This document shows, piece by piece, positions 8,038 to 17,038 of a stretch of 64,000 nucleotides of DNA. The position numbers and the translations under genes are program-made. Numbering within the stretch: the first letter of the stretch is position 1; every line of letters begins with the position of its first letter. The stretch is from assembly GCF_023544865.1 (NCBI RefSeq), contig NZ_JAMJFX010000008.1:78377-142376 (forward strand), given 5' to 3'. Under the pieces are notes generated by a model. The model did no database searches and was not told where the DNA came from. It was given only the letters and a program-made list of their open reading frames with translations. The stretch is from Phaeovulum molybdatiresistens (GTDB lineage: Bacteria; Pseudomonadota; Alphaproteobacteria; Rhodobacterales; Rhodobacteraceae).

Positions 8038-9054
8038 TCAAGCGTTTCCGGTCCGATTTCCGACGGTTTTACCGGCCTGATCCGACCCGTCTCCTGCAAT
8101 CGTGACCACGACCTTGCCGGTGGACCGGCGGCTGCGCAGCAGCTCCAGCGCCTCATCCACGCGATCAAGCGGCATCGTTGCACTGACATGGGGGCGCAGG
8201 CCGCCTTCGGCATACCAGCCAAACAGCGTTTCCATCGACTGGCGCAGCACGGCGGGGTCCAGCTTCAGATAGCCGCCCCAATACAGCCCATGCACCGTGA
8301 TGTTCTTGACCAGCAGGTGATTGAGCGGAATGTCCGGCGCGCTGCCCGAAGCAAAGCCGATCACCAGAAACCGCCCGCCCGGGCGCAGCGCGCGCGCCGC
8401 CGCCGTGCCCGCCGCCCCGCCGATCGCATCATAGACCACATCCGCCCCGCCCAGCGCCCGCAGGGCCGCGCGCAGATCGGGGGTTTCGCTGTCCAGCACC
8501 TCATCCGCACCGGCCGCGCGCGCCACCGCCAGCTTGTTTGCACCGCGCGCGCAGGCGATCACGCGCGCGCCCATCCGCTTGCCGATTTCCACCGCCGTCA
8601 GCCCGACCCCGCCCGCAGCCCCCAACACCACCAGCGTCTCGCCCGGGCGCAGCCCGGCGCGGTGATCCAGCGCCAGATGCGAGGTGCCATAGGCGATCTG
8701 AAAGGCGGCGGCGTCGACAAAGCCCATGTCCCGGGGCAGGGGGGTGCAGCGGTCGGCCGGGAAGTTCCCCGCCTCGGCCAGACCGCCCTGACCGGCGAAC
8801 ACCGCCACGCGGGTGCCCGGCGCCGGCGCGACCACGCCCGGCCCGCAGGCCTCAACGGTGCCGGCCAGTTCCATCCCCATCACGAAGGGGGCGGCGGGTG
8901 TATCCTGATAGCGCCCCTCGATCATCAGCAGATCGGCAAAGTTCAGCCCGCAGGCCACGATCCGCACACGCACCTCGCCCGGGCCCGGGGCGGGCAGGTC
9001 GATCCGGGTCAGTTCCGGCGGCTGGCCGGCGGCGGCGATCTGATAGGCGCGCAT
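8038..9054 (-). CDS. NADPH:quinone oxidoreductase family protein (zinc-independent MDR)
   Basis: 338 residues of the medium-chain dehydrogenase/reductase superfamily. The N-terminal GroES-like domain has GLNFADLLMIEGRYQ and lacks the catalytic zinc ligands. The Rossmann domain carries LVVLGAAGGVGLTAVEIG and a GxxK-type binding loop (ARGANKLAVAR), suggesting NADPH use. Such QOR-type enzymes reduce quinones or enoyl substrates. Start MRAYQIAAAG lies after TGTTGCGGCAGG-like sequence; a longer upstream reading has atypical composition. No operon partner is evident. Confidence 0.92.
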   Translation of the reverse strand: MRAYQIAAAGQPPELTRIDLPAPGPGEVRVRIVACGLNFADLLMIEGRYQDTPAAPFVMGMELAGTVEACGPGVVAPAPGTRVAVFAGQGGLAEAGNFPADRCTPLPRDMGFVDAAAFQIAYGTSHLALDHRAGLRPGETLVVLGAAGGVGLTAVEIGKRMGARVIACARGANKLAVARAAGADEVLDSETPDLRAALRALGGADVVYDAIGGAAGTAAARALRPGGRFLVIGFASGSAPDIPLNHLLVKNITVHGLYWGGYLKLDPAVLRQSMETLFGWYAEGGLRPHVSATMPLDRVDEALELLRSRRSTGKVVVTIAGDGSDQAGKTVGNRTGNA

Positions 9055-9422
9055 GTCATTGCCTCCTGTTGCGGCAGGCGGCGCCCGCGGCGCCCGCCCC
9101 CGGGCGGTCCTTTGGCGTGACAATAGCCGCAGCGCAGCAACCCTGCCAGAGGCCGCGCGCGGGCCGATCCTGGCGACCTGCGGTATTGTTGTCGGACGCC
9201 GATGCAACCGTTGCCGGGTGTGAAACACGCAGAGGGTGATTCTGTCGCGGCCCGGACGCCCGGACGCTGTTTTTTGCAGGGCAGGTATGAAAAACCTTAC
9301 CTTCAATTGCGGCAAAAGGGTGGGTTGCCCTGTATATTTGGACAGGTTGGTCAGATTTCACGGGCTTGCTGCCAAGATCACATGGTATTTCTTGGGCGAA
9401 AACCGTGCCTTGGGAGTAACGA
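9055..9422. other. 368-bp non-coding gap with the leader of the XRE regulator gene
   Basis: No credible gene is seen on either strand. The right half is clearly less GC-rich than its surroundings. A tentative plus-strand promoter TTGCGG-N18-TGTATA lies about 90 nt before the regulator start. The regulator's ribosome site GGGAG lies 6 nt before its ATG. The left half should hold the promoter of the minus-strand oxidoreductase gene. Confidence 0.4.
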
Positions 9423-9785
9423 ATGAAACACCCCGTTGACGTACATGTCGGCAAGCGAATCCGACACCGCCGCTGGATGATCGGCATGACCCAGCAGCAA
9501 TTGGCAGACAAGGTCGGCATCAAGTTCCAGCAGATCCAGAAATACGAAACCGGGATGAACCGCGTCTCGGCTTCGCGTCTTTGGGACATCGCCGATGCGC
9601 TCGAAGTCCAGATCTCGTTCTTCTTCGAAGGTCTGGCCGATCCGGTCGGGGCATCGTCCGAAGTGTCGGGCGACATCCTCGCCGATAAAGAGGCGCTGGC
9701 GCTGGTGCGGTCCTACTATGCCATCCCCGAGGCGCAGCGCCGCCGGCTGTTCGAACTGGCCAAGGTGCTCTCGGACGCGGCCTGA
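9423..9785 (+). CDS. XRE-family transcriptional regulator (PraR/PhrR-like)
   Basis: 120 residues. A HTH_3 domain spans residues 9-66 (GKRIRHRRWMIGMTQQQLAD, then KVGIKFQQIQKYETG) with the recognition helix around IKFQQIQKYE. The C-terminal tail, ALALVRSYYAIPEAQRRRLFELAK, is shared with the alphaproteobacterial PraR/PhrR/SinR-like group. In rhizobia PraR represses surface and quorum-sensing genes. Here it stands alone ahead of hisN, with a long AT-richer leader that would suit self-regulation (inference). Confidence 0.93.
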   Translation: MKHPVDVHVGKRIRHRRWMIGMTQQQLADKVGIKFQQIQKYETGMNRVSASRLWDIADALEVQISFFFEGLADPVGASSEVSGDILADKEALALVRSYYAIPEAQRRRLFELAKVLSDAA

Positions 9786-9876
9786 TCGCCGCCCGGCCAG
9801 GTCCCGGCTGCAACCGGGCTTGACCCACGACGGGGGGGCGGATACCGCTCCCCCCATCGTTTTTCCGGAGCCCGCG

Positions 9877-10686
9877 ATGACCCCTGCCGATCCCCTCACG
9901 CTGGCCGAACAGGCCGAGCTGCGCGCCGTCGCCTATGCGCTGGCCGATGCCGCCCGTGTCGAGACGCTGCGCCATTTCCGCAGCGATGGGTTGACGGCGG
10001 ATACCAAGGAAACCACCCATTTCGATCCCGTCACCGTCGCCGACCGCGCCGCCGAGGCCGCGATGCGCGCGATCCTGGCCGAACGCCGCCCGCAGGATGC
10101 GATCCTGGGCGAGGAATTCGGCACCACCCAGGGCCGCAGCGGCCTGACCTGGGTGCTTGACCCGATCGACGGTACCCGCGGTTACCTGTCGGGCACGCCG
10201 ACCTGGGGCGTGCTGATCGCGCTCTCGGATGCGCGCGGGCCGCTGCTGGGCGTGATCGACCAGCCCTATATCGGCGAACGCTTCACCGGCGGCTTCGGCC
10301 TGGCGCAGGTGGACGGGCCCATGGGCCACAAGCCGCTGGCCACCCGCGGCCCGCGCCCGCTGGCCGAGGCGATCCTGTTCACGACCTTCCCCGAAATCGG
10401 CACGCCCGCCGAAGCCGCCGCCTTCCAGCGCCTGTCAAGCCGCGTGAAACTGACCCGTTATGGCACCGATTGCTATGCCTATGCGCTGGTCGCCGCGGGC
10501 CAGGTCGATCTGGTCGTCGAAGCCGGTCTGCAGGCCTATGACGTGCAGGCACCGATCGCGGTGATCGAGGCGGCGGGCGGTGTCGTCACCGACTGGCAAG
10601 GCCGTCCCGCCCATCACGGCGGGCGCATCCTGGCCGCAGCCAATGCCGAAATCCATGCCGCGGCGCTGGCGCTGCTGCAGGGGTGA
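9877..10686 (+). CDS. hisN: histidinol-phosphatase, inositol monophosphatase family
   Basis: 269 residues. The metal sites of the IMPase fold are intact: GEEFG (Glu near residue 83), LDPIDGTRGY, and YDVQAPIAVIEAAGG near the C-terminus, a variant that matches HisN-type histidinol phosphatases rather than inositol phosphatases. It would dephosphorylate histidinol phosphate in histidine synthesis; hisE and hisF lie 52 kb away in this window. Start MTPADPLT chosen because the upstream in-frame codons are the shadow of the XRE gene. Confidence 0.9.
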   Translation: MTPADPLTLAEQAELRAVAYALADAARVETLRHFRSDGLTADTKETTHFDPVTVADRAAEAAMRAILAERRPQDAILGEEFGTTQGRSGLTWVLDPIDGTRGYLSGTPTWGVLIALSDARGPLLGVIDQPYIGERFTGGFGLAQVDGPMGHKPLATRGPRPLAEAILFTTFPEIGTPAEAAAFQRLSSRVKLTRYGTDCYAYALVAAGQVDLVVEAGLQAYDVQAPIAVIEAAGGVVTDWQGRPAHHGGRILAAANAEIHAAALALLQG

Positions 10687-10687
10687 A

Positions 10688-10746
10688 GGGGGCTCTGCCC
10701 CCGTCGCCTGCGGCGACCCCCCCGGAGTATTTCGGCCAAGAAGAAG
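10688..10746 (+). repeat. intergenic GTATTT element, copy B1
   Basis: Begins 2 nt after the hisN stop. Hairpin 1 is GGGGG-CTCTG-CCCCC (10688-10702), hairpin 2 is GTCGCC-TGC-GGCGAC (10703-10717), then CCCCCCGGAGTATTT and CCAAGAAGAAG. It is sense to hisN and meets copy B2 head to head. Confidence 0.8.
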
Positions 10747-10753
10747 CCGCCCG

Positions 10754-10805
10754 TTTCATCTTGCCCGAAATACCTTCGGGGGGTGCGGGGGGCAGACAGC
10801 CCCCC
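10754..10805 (-). repeat. intergenic GTATTT element, copy B2
   Basis: The minus-strand copy downstream of guaD. The hairpin of six G and six C (10787-10805) comes first, then CCCCCCGAAGGTATTT and GGGCAAGATGAAA. It begins 16 nt after the guaD stop, sense to guaD. Confidence 0.8.
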
Positions 10806-10820
10806 GTTTCGCGCGGGCCG

Positions 10821-12107
10821 TCAGATCAGCTTCCGGCCATTGGCCCAGACGGCCGCCACGGCGCGGTCATCGCCCATCATGATTGTGGGGAACAGTTCTT
10901 CCCAGAAATCCCCGGCCCGTTCGGCGCGCTGCGCGATGGCAGGGGTTGAGGCGAGGTCGATCACCACCAGATCGGCCTCGATCCCGGGGGCGATGTTGCC
11001 CACGCGATCCTCCAGACGCAGGCTGCGGGCCGCGCCCTGGGTGGCCAGCCACCACAGCTGCGCGGGGTGCAGCGCGGTGTGACGCAGTTGCGCGATTTCA
11101 TAGGCGGCGGCCATGGTGCGCAGCATGGAAAAGCTGGACCCGCCCCCGGTATCGGTGGCCAGTCCGATGCGCTGGCCTTCGGCCATCAGCCCGGCCATGT
11201 CGAACAGCCCCGATCCGATGAAGGTGTTCGAGGTCGGGCAATGCACCAGCGCCGCGCCCACCTCGGCCAGGCGCGCGCGTTCGCGTGGTTCCAGGTGGAT
11301 CGCATGGCCGAAGACGGCGCGCGGGCCCAGCAATCCGTGGCGTTCATAGACGTCCAGATAGTCGCGGGCCTGCGGGTAAAGCCCCTTGACCCAGGCGATT
11401 TCGTCGACCTGCTCGCTCAGATGCGTTTGCATCAGGCAATCGGGATGCGCAGCCCAGAGCGCCCCCAGCGCCTCAAGCTGCGCCTCGGTCGAGGTGGGCG
11501 CGAAGCGCGGCGTGATGACATAGGACAGCCGATCCACCCCGTGCCAGCGATCCAGCAGGCGCTTGCTGTCGTCATGCGCCGTCTGGGCGGTGTCGCGCAG
11601 AAAAGGGGGCGCCGTGTCGCGGTCCATGCAGGTCTTGCCCGCCAGCGCGCGCAGCCCCCTGGCCTGCGCCTGGGCAAAGAAGGCCTCAACGCTGGCGGGG
11701 TGGATCGTGCAATAGCTGCACATCGTCGTCGTGCCATGCGCAAGCGCCAGGTCGAAATAGCGCGCGGCCACCCCGGCGGCATGGTCGGGATCAGCAAAGC
11801 GCGCCTCTTCGGGGAAGGTGTAGCTGTTCAGCCAGTCGATCAGCCGCTTGCCCCAGCTGGCGATGATCCCGGTCTGGGGATAGTGGACATGGGCGTCGAT
11901 GAACCCTGCCGAGATCAGCTTGCGGCCGTGGTCATGCACCCGGGCGTGCGGATGGGCGGCGCGCAAGTGATCGGCCTCGCCCACGGCCGCGATCCGCCCT
12001 CCCTCGATCAGCACGGCGCCATGCGACAGGTGGCGCGCGGCCCCAAGGCCCTCGGCGAAGGGGTCGCCCGCATAGCTGATCACCTGACCCAGAAGCAGTT
12101 CCGCCAT
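10821..12107 (-). CDS. guaD: guanine deaminase
   Basis: 428 residues of the amidohydrolase superfamily. Metal ligands are visible: the HxH in GFIDAHVHYPQTG, the histidine in MQTHLSEQ, the histidine in FGHAIHL, and the aspartate in ATDTGGGSS. The PQTGIIASWG and CSYCTIHP stretches are specific to guanine deaminases. It hydrolyses guanine to xanthine plus ammonia for purine salvage or catabolism. Ribosome site AAGGAC precedes the ATG. It is divergent from mgtE (143 nt between them) and convergent with hisN. Confidence 0.95.
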   Translation of the reverse strand: MAELLLGQVISYAGDPFAEGLGAARHLSHGAVLIEGGRIAAVGEADHLRAAHPHARVHDHGRKLISAGFIDAHVHYPQTGIIASWGKRLIDWLNSYTFPEEARFADPDHAAGVAARYFDLALAHGTTTMCSYCTIHPASVEAFFAQAQARGLRALAGKTCMDRDTAPPFLRDTAQTAHDDSKRLLDRWHGVDRLSYVITPRFAPTSTEAQLEALGALWAAHPDCLMQTHLSEQVDEIAWVKGLYPQARDYLDVYERHGLLGPRAVFGHAIHLEPRERARLAEVGAALVHCPTSNTFIGSGLFDMAGLMAEGQRIGLATDTGGGSSFSMLRTMAAAYEIAQLRHTALHPAQLWWLATQGAARSLRLEDRVGNIAPGIEADLVVIDLASTPAIAQRAERAGDFWEELFPTIMMGDDRAVAAVWANGRKLI

Positions 12108-12250
12108 TATCCGTCCTTTCCGCTTTGTCCCATGCTAGGCCCGCCGCGGGCCAAGGTAAATTCCCCGCGGCCCCTGCCGCACATCCCCTTTGCCCCCTGT
12201 ATTCCGGCCCGGTTCGCCGCTATGGTGCGCGCAACAACGACGGGGGCATC

Positions 12251-13636
12251 ATGGCGGAAGACCGGGCAGAGGACGAGGCGCGCGAGGAACAGGATTACCG
12301 GCTTGACCGCGCGCTTGTCGATCTGGTCCTCGATGCCGTCGAGGCGGGCGATGCCGCGCGCCTGACCGAACTGCTTGAACCGCTGCATGCCGCCGATATC
12401 GCCGACCTGCTGGAACAGGTGGGCGGGGCCGACCGGCGCGCCTTCCTGCGCCTGTGGGGCCGAAAGATCGACGGCGAGATCCTGTCGGAAATCGACGAAT
12501 CGATCCGCGAAGAGGTGATCGGGGCGCTCCCGCGCGAGGTTCTGGCCGAAGCCGTGCGCGACCTGGATTCCGACGATGTGGTCGATCTGATCGAGGATCT
12601 GCAAGAGCCCCAGCAAGAGGCGATCCTGGACGCCCTGGATGAGGCCGACCGCGCCGCTGTCGAACAGTCGCTGACCTATCCCGAATATTCCGCCGGCCGC
12701 CTGATGCAGCGCGAGGTGGTGACCGCGCCCGAACACTGGACCGTGGGCGAGGCGATCGATTTCCTGCGCGCCGAGGATTGGCTGCCCGATCAGTTCTACC
12801 ACGTGATCCTGGTCGATCCGCGGATGCATCCGGTGGGCTATGTGACGCTGGGCAAGCTTTTGTCCTCGCGCCGCGACGTGGCCCTGCGCACCATCATCGA
12901 AGACAGTTTCCGCACCATTTCCGTTTACCAGGAAGAGGCCGACGTGGCCTATGCCTTCAACCAGTATCACCTGATCTCGGCCCCGGTGGTGGATGACGAT
13001 GACCGGCTGGTGGGGGTGATCACCATTGATGACGCCATGTCGGTGCTGGACGAAGAGCATGAGGAAGACATCCTGCGTCTGGCCGGTGTGGGCGAGGAAA
13101 GCTCGCTGTCCGATACGGTGCTGGAAACCACGCGCCAGCGGCTGCCCTGGCTGTTCGTCAACCTGCTGACGGCGATCCTGGCCTCGGGCGTGATCGCGCT
13201 GTTTGAGGGCACGATCGAACAGCTGGTGGCTCTGGCGGTGCTGATGCCGATCGTCGCCTCGATGGGGGGCAATGCGGGCACCCAGACGCTGACGGTGGCG
13301 GTGCGGGCGCTGGCCACCAAAAGCCTGACGGAATCGAATGTCTGGCGCGTCGTGCGGCGCGAGGCGGTGGTGGGCCTGTTGAACGGCGCGGCCTTTGCGG
13401 TGGTGATGGGGCTGGTTGCGATGGTCTGGTTCGGCGAACCGCATCTGGGACTTGTCATCGCGGCGGCGATGGTCATCAACCTGCTGGTCGCGGCGTTGGC
13501 GGGCATTCTGGTGCCGCTTACGCTGGAACGGCTGGGCGCCGATCCGGCGCTGGCCTCGGGCACCTTCGTCACTACGGTAACCGATGTGGTGGGCTTCTTC
13601 GCCTTCCTGGGGCTGGCTGCAGCGGTGCTTTTGTGA
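12251..13636 (+). CDS. mgtE: magnesium transporter MgtE
   Basis: 461 residues. The N-terminal superhelical MgtE_N domain (about 20-130) is followed by two CBS domains (about 140-265, with LISAPVVDDDDRLVGVITIDD) and five membrane spans, including the conserved pore segment PIVASMGGNAGTQTLTV. The cytosolic half acts as a Mg2+ sensor that gates the channel. Start MAEDRAEDEAREE chosen over an in-frame upstream start because that extension has atypical composition. No Mg2+ riboswitch is visible in the 143-nt leader. The next gene overlaps or abuts its stop. Confidence 0.95.
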   Translation: MAEDRAEDEAREEQDYRLDRALVDLVLDAVEAGDAARLTELLEPLHAADIADLLEQVGGADRRAFLRLWGRKIDGEILSEIDESIREEVIGALPREVLAEAVRDLDSDDVVDLIEDLQEPQQEAILDALDEADRAAVEQSLTYPEYSAGRLMQREVVTAPEHWTVGEAIDFLRAEDWLPDQFYHVILVDPRMHPVGYVTLGKLLSSRRDVALRTIIEDSFRTISVYQEEADVAYAFNQYHLISAPVVDDDDRLVGVITIDDAMSVLDEEHEEDILRLAGVGEESSLSDTVLETTRQRLPWLFVNLLTAILASGVIALFEGTIEQLVALAVLMPIVASMGGNAGTQTLTVAVRALATKSLTESNVWRVVRREAVVGLLNGAAFAVVMGLVAMVWFGEPHLGLVIAAAMVINLLVAALAGILVPLTLERLGADPALASGTFVTTVTDVVGFFAFLGLAAAVLL

Positions 13637-13638
13637 CC

Positions 13639-14181
13639 ATGGCCGGATCGAAGGCCCAGGCGCGCCGCGACGCGGCGGCGCGGCGCAAGGCCGCCTTTGC
13701 CCGGGGCCAGGGCGATGCGGTGCGGCGGCTTTCGCGCGAACTGGCGCCCTGGTCGGGCGCGGTGCTGGCCGGCTACATGCCGATGCGGACCGAAATCGAC
13801 CCCTTGCCCGCAATGGCGGCCCATGACGGCCCGGTCTGTGTGCCGGTAATCGAGGGACCGGGCCTGCCGCTGACCTTCCGCCGCTGGACCCCGCAGGCCC
13901 GCATGATCCCCGGGGCCTTTGGCGCCGAAATTCCCGAAACCGGCGAAAGCCTGATCCCGCGGGTGCTGATCGTGCCGCTGCTGGCGTTTGACCGCCGCGG
14001 CTTCCGGCTGGGCTATGGCGGCGGGTTCTATGACCGCACCCTGGCCGGGCTGCGCGCATTGGGCCCCGTCACCGCGATCGGCTTTGCCTTCGCCGCCCAG
14101 GAAGTCGACACCGTCCCGACCGAGCCGACCGATCAGCCGCTCGACCTGATCGTGACCGAGGCCGAAACCATCCGGCCCTGA
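13639..14181 (+). CDS. fthC: 5-formyltetrahydrofolate cyclo-ligase
   Basis: 180 residues. The signature LGYGGGFYDRTLA near residue 120 and the preceding LIVPLLAFDRRGFRLG identify the ATP-dependent 5-FCL family, which converts 5-formyl-THF to 5,10-methenyl-THF. The basic N-terminus (KAQARRDAAARRKAAFARG) is also typical. The ATG starts 2 nt after the mgtE stop; a GTG at 13633 overlapping that stop is an alternative start. Both suggest coupling to mgtE. An inverted copy of the intergenic element follows the stop. Confidence 0.92.
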   Translation: MAGSKAQARRDAAARRKAAFARGQGDAVRRLSRELAPWSGAVLAGYMPMRTEIDPLPAMAAHDGPVCVPVIEGPGLPLTFRRWTPQARMIPGAFGAEIPETGESLIPRVLIVPLLAFDRRGFRLGYGGGFYDRTLAGLRALGPVTAIGFAFAAQEVDTVPTEPTDQPLDLIVTEAETIRP

Positions 14182-14190
14182 TCGCAGCCC

Positions 14191-14239
14191 CCTTCATCTT
14201 GCCCAAAATACCTCGGGGGTCCGGGGGCGGCGCCCCCGG
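14191..14239 (-). repeat. intergenic GTATTT element, copy C
   Basis: On the minus strand: hairpin CCGGGGGC-GCC-GCCCCCGG-like, then ACCCCCGAGGTATTT and GGGCAAGATGAAGG. It starts 10 nt after the fthC stop and is antisense to fthC. Confidence 0.78.
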
Positions 14240-14306
14240 CGCGCGCCATCCGCATCCGGCGCGCTTGCTCTTGCGCTTTGCCTGGTCAGGGCCTAAGCGT
14301 CGGCGC

Positions 14307-15122
14307 ATGAAGATCCTTTTTCTGGGCGATGTCGTGGGGCGCGCGGGGCGCGCGGCGATCAGCGGGCAGCTGGCGAAGCTGCGGGCCGATTGGGGCCTGG
14401 ATTTCGTCGTGGTCAATGGTGAAAACGCCTCGTCCGGCATGGGGCTGACGGCGGAACACGCCAAGCTGCTGCTTGACGCCGGGGCCGATTGCATCACGCT
14501 GGGCGATCACGCCTTCGACCAGAAGGACATGCTGCGCTTCATCGACACCGAGCCGCGGATCATCCGCCCGCTGAACTATGCCAAGGAAGCGCCGGGCCGC
14601 GGCGCGCGGCTGTTTTCGGATGCGCGCGGGCGCAAGATCCTGGTGGCGCAGGTGCTGGGCCAGGTCTTCATGAAGCGTCCCTTCGACGATCCCTTCTCGG
14701 CGGTGGATGCGGTGCTGCGCAAGCACCCGCTGGGCGGTCTGGCGCAGGCCGCGCTGGTCGACATGCATTGCGAGGCGACCAGCGAGAAGATGGCGATGGG
14801 CCATTGGTGCGACGGGCGCGCCAGCGTCGTGGTGGGCACCCATACCCATGTGCCGACCGCCGATGCGATGGTGCTGCCGGGCGGCACCGCCTATATGACC
14901 GACGCGGGCATGTGCGGCGACTATCATTCCGTGATCGGCATGGACAAGGCCGAACCGATGCGCCGCTTCATAACCGGCATGGGTAAGGAACGCTTCACCC
15001 CGGCCAATGGCGAGGCGACTCTGTCCGGCCTTTACACCGAAACCGATGACCGCACCGGCAAGGCGCGGCTGTGTGTGCCGGTGCGGGTGGGTGGCCGGCT
15101 GATCCCGGCCCGGCCGGTCTGA
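14307..15122 (+). CDS. TIGR00282 family metallophosphoesterase (YmdB-like)
   Basis: 271 residues. Binuclear-metal motifs are visible: FLGDVVGRAGR at the N-terminus, NGENASSG, LGDHAFDQ, DMHCEATSEK and GTHTHVPTAD. The family includes Bacillus YmdB, a cyclic-nucleotide phosphodiesterase affecting biofilm and motility; the substrate here is unknown. Start MKILFLGD follows a G-rich but weak ribosome site; upstream codons cross copy C of the intergenic element, so they are not coding. Confidence 0.92.
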   Translation: MKILFLGDVVGRAGRAAISGQLAKLRADWGLDFVVVNGENASSGMGLTAEHAKLLLDAGADCITLGDHAFDQKDMLRFIDTEPRIIRPLNYAKEAPGRGARLFSDARGRKILVAQVLGQVFMKRPFDDPFSAVDAVLRKHPLGGLAQAALVDMHCEATSEKMAMGHWCDGRASVVVGTHTHVPTADAMVLPGGTAYMTDAGMCGDYHSVIGMDKAEPMRRFITGMGKERFTPANGEATLSGLYTETDDRTGKARLCVPVRVGGRLIPARPV

Positions 15123-15157
15123 TCGGGCGGGGCCTGCCGTGATCCCTGTCATGGTCC

Positions 15158-15185
15158 TTGCCTGTGCGCCGCCGTGCCGTAAGAT
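15158..15185 (+). promoter_or_regulatory. candidate sigma-70-type promoter of the SLC13 transporter gene
   Basis: TTGCCT, 16-nt spacer, TAAGAT, with the start codon 33 nt downstream of the -10 box. Assigned by eye only. Confidence 0.35.
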
Positions 15186-15218
15186 CGCCTTCCCGTTGCA
15201 CTGCCCCAAAGAGGGATC

Positions 15219-16997
15219 ATGACAGAGCCGCTGCTTTCGCCAGACATCGCGCCCTTTGCCGCCCTGCTGATCGTCCTTGGCATGTTCGTCATGTTCCTGC
15301 GCGAACGTGTCCCGCCCGAGGTGGTGGCGATGGGGGGCGCGGCGGTGATGCTGGCGCTGGGGCTGGCGCCGGTGGATCAGGCCACGCGTACCCTGGCCAA
15401 TCCCGCGCCCTGGACCATTGCCTTCATGTTCCTGATCATGGGCGCGATGGTGCGCACCGGCACGCTGGATTGGGTGACCCAGCGCGCGGCGCGCCATGTG
15501 ACCGACCGGCCGCGCCTGACGTTGGCGGCGATCGGGGTGCTGGTGGTGGCGCTGTCGGCCTTCATGAACAACACGCCCATCGTCATCGTGATGATGCCGG
15601 TCTTCATCGCGCTGGCGCGTTCGCTGGGCAAGGCGCCCTCGAAGCTCTTGATCCCGCTCAGCTATCTGTCGATCTTTGGCGGCACGGTCACGATGATCGG
15701 CACCTCGACCAACCTGCTGGTCGACGGGGTGGCGCGTCAGGCGGGGCTTGCGCATTTCGGCATCTTTGAAATCGCGCCGCTGGGGCTTGTGGTTTCGGCG
15801 GTCGGGGTTGCGTACCTGACGCTGCTGGGCCCGCGGCTGCTGCCGGAGCGCTATTCGATGTCCAACCTTCTGGGTGGCCGGTCGCAGATGAAATTCTTCA
15901 CCGAGGTCGCCGTCCCCGAGGATTCGGCCCTGATCGGCAAACGCCTGGAAGAGGTCGACCTGTTCAAGCGCGACAACATGCGCGTGATCGACGTGCTGCG
16001 CGGCGATGCCTCGTTGCGGCGCGATCTGGCGGGGGTGACCATCGCGCCGGGCGACCGGGTGGTGCTGCGCACCCCCATGTCCGAGGTGCTGGGCCTGGCC
16101 AACAACAAGGAAATCCGGCTGATCGACAAGCTCAGCTCGGTCCAGACCAACACGGTCGAGGTGCTGATCACCCCGGGCTGCCGCATGATCGGGCGGCGCC
16201 TGGGCGAAATGCGCCTGCGCCGGCGCTATGGCGTCTATGTTCTGGCCGCGCATCGGCGCAACCAGAACATCGGCCGCCAGCTGGATGATCTGGAGGTGCG
16301 GGTGGGCGATACCCTGCTGCTGGAAGGCGCGCCCGCCGATATCCAGCGCCTGGCGGCCGACATGGAAATGGCCGATATCTCGCAACCCTCGGAACGGGCC
16401 TATCGGCGCGCCCATGCGCCCATCGTGATCGCGGTGCTGGCGGCGGTGGTGGGGCTGGCGGCGCTGGATCTGGCGCCGATTCTGGTGCTGGCCTTCCTGG
16501 GGGTGGCGGTGGTGCTGCTGACCGGCTGCATCGACGCCGATGAGGCATTCGGCTTTGTCGAGGGCCGCCTGCTGGCGCTGATCTTTGCCATGCTGGTCGT
16601 GGGGGCGGGGCTGGATGCCAGCGGTGCGGTGCGCCTGATCGTCGAGGTGATCAGCCCCGCGCTGGATGAGCTGTCACCGCGGCTTCTGGTGCTGGTCGTG
16701 TTCCTGATGGCATCCGTCATGACCGAACTGGTGACCAACAACGCCGTCGGCGTGATCCTGACGCCCATCGCCATCGGTCTGGCCACGCAGCTGGGGGTCG
16801 ATCCGCGCGGCCTGGTCGTGGCGGTGATGTTCGGCGCGTCAGCCAGCTTTTCAACGCCGATCGGCTATCAGACCAACACCCTGGTCTATGCGCCGGGCGG
16901 CTATCGCTTTACCGACTTCCTGCGCATCGGTGTGCCGCTGAACCTGATCATGGCGGTGACGGTCAGCCTTGTGATCCCGTTGCTATGGCCGCTCTAG
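15219..16997 (+). CDS. SLC13-family permease with TrkA-C domains
   Basis: 592 residues in three parts: an N-terminal membrane half (about 10-205), two RCK/TrkA-C domains (about 225-305 with VPEDSALIGKRLEEVDL, and 310-395 with TPGCRMIGRRLGEM), and a C-terminal membrane half (about 405-592). The helical-hairpin motifs NNTPIVIVMMP and TNNAVGVILTP, each preceding a TSTN- or TNTL-type turn, are the substrate/Na+ sites of the divalent-anion/Na+ symporter (DASS) fold. Homologues carry sulfate, dicarboxylates or phosphate; the substrate here cannot be told. Confidence 0.93.
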   Translation: MTEPLLSPDIAPFAALLIVLGMFVMFLRERVPPEVVAMGGAAVMLALGLAPVDQATRTLANPAPWTIAFMFLIMGAMVRTGTLDWVTQRAARHVTDRPRLTLAAIGVLVVALSAFMNNTPIVIVMMPVFIALARSLGKAPSKLLIPLSYLSIFGGTVTMIGTSTNLLVDGVARQAGLAHFGIFEIAPLGLVVSAVGVAYLTLLGPRLLPERYSMSNLLGGRSQMKFFTEVAVPEDSALIGKRLEEVDLFKRDNMRVIDVLRGDASLRRDLAGVTIAPGDRVVLRTPMSEVLGLANNKEIRLIDKLSSVQTNTVEVLITPGCRMIGRRLGEMRLRRRYGVYVLAAHRRNQNIGRQLDDLEVRVGDTLLLEGAPADIQRLAADMEMADISQPSERAYRRAHAPIVIAVLAAVVGLAALDLAPILVLAFLGVAVVLLTGCIDADEAFGFVEGRLLALIFAMLVVGAGLDASGAVRLIVEVISPALDELSPRLLVLVVFLMASVMTELVTNNAVGVILTPIAIGLATQLGVDPRGLVVAVMFGASASFSTPIGYQTNTLVYAPGGYRFTDFLRIGVPLNLIMAVTVSLVIPLLWPL

Positions 16998-17038
16998 GCG
17001 CGCTATGCTGTAAGCCCCATGCTGCCCGGAGCCGTGCC

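Noticed and set aside
12107..14059. 650-codon minus-strand frame opposite mgtE and fthC
   Set aside because: Same wobble-GC artefact; both plus-strand genes are full length with intact motifs.
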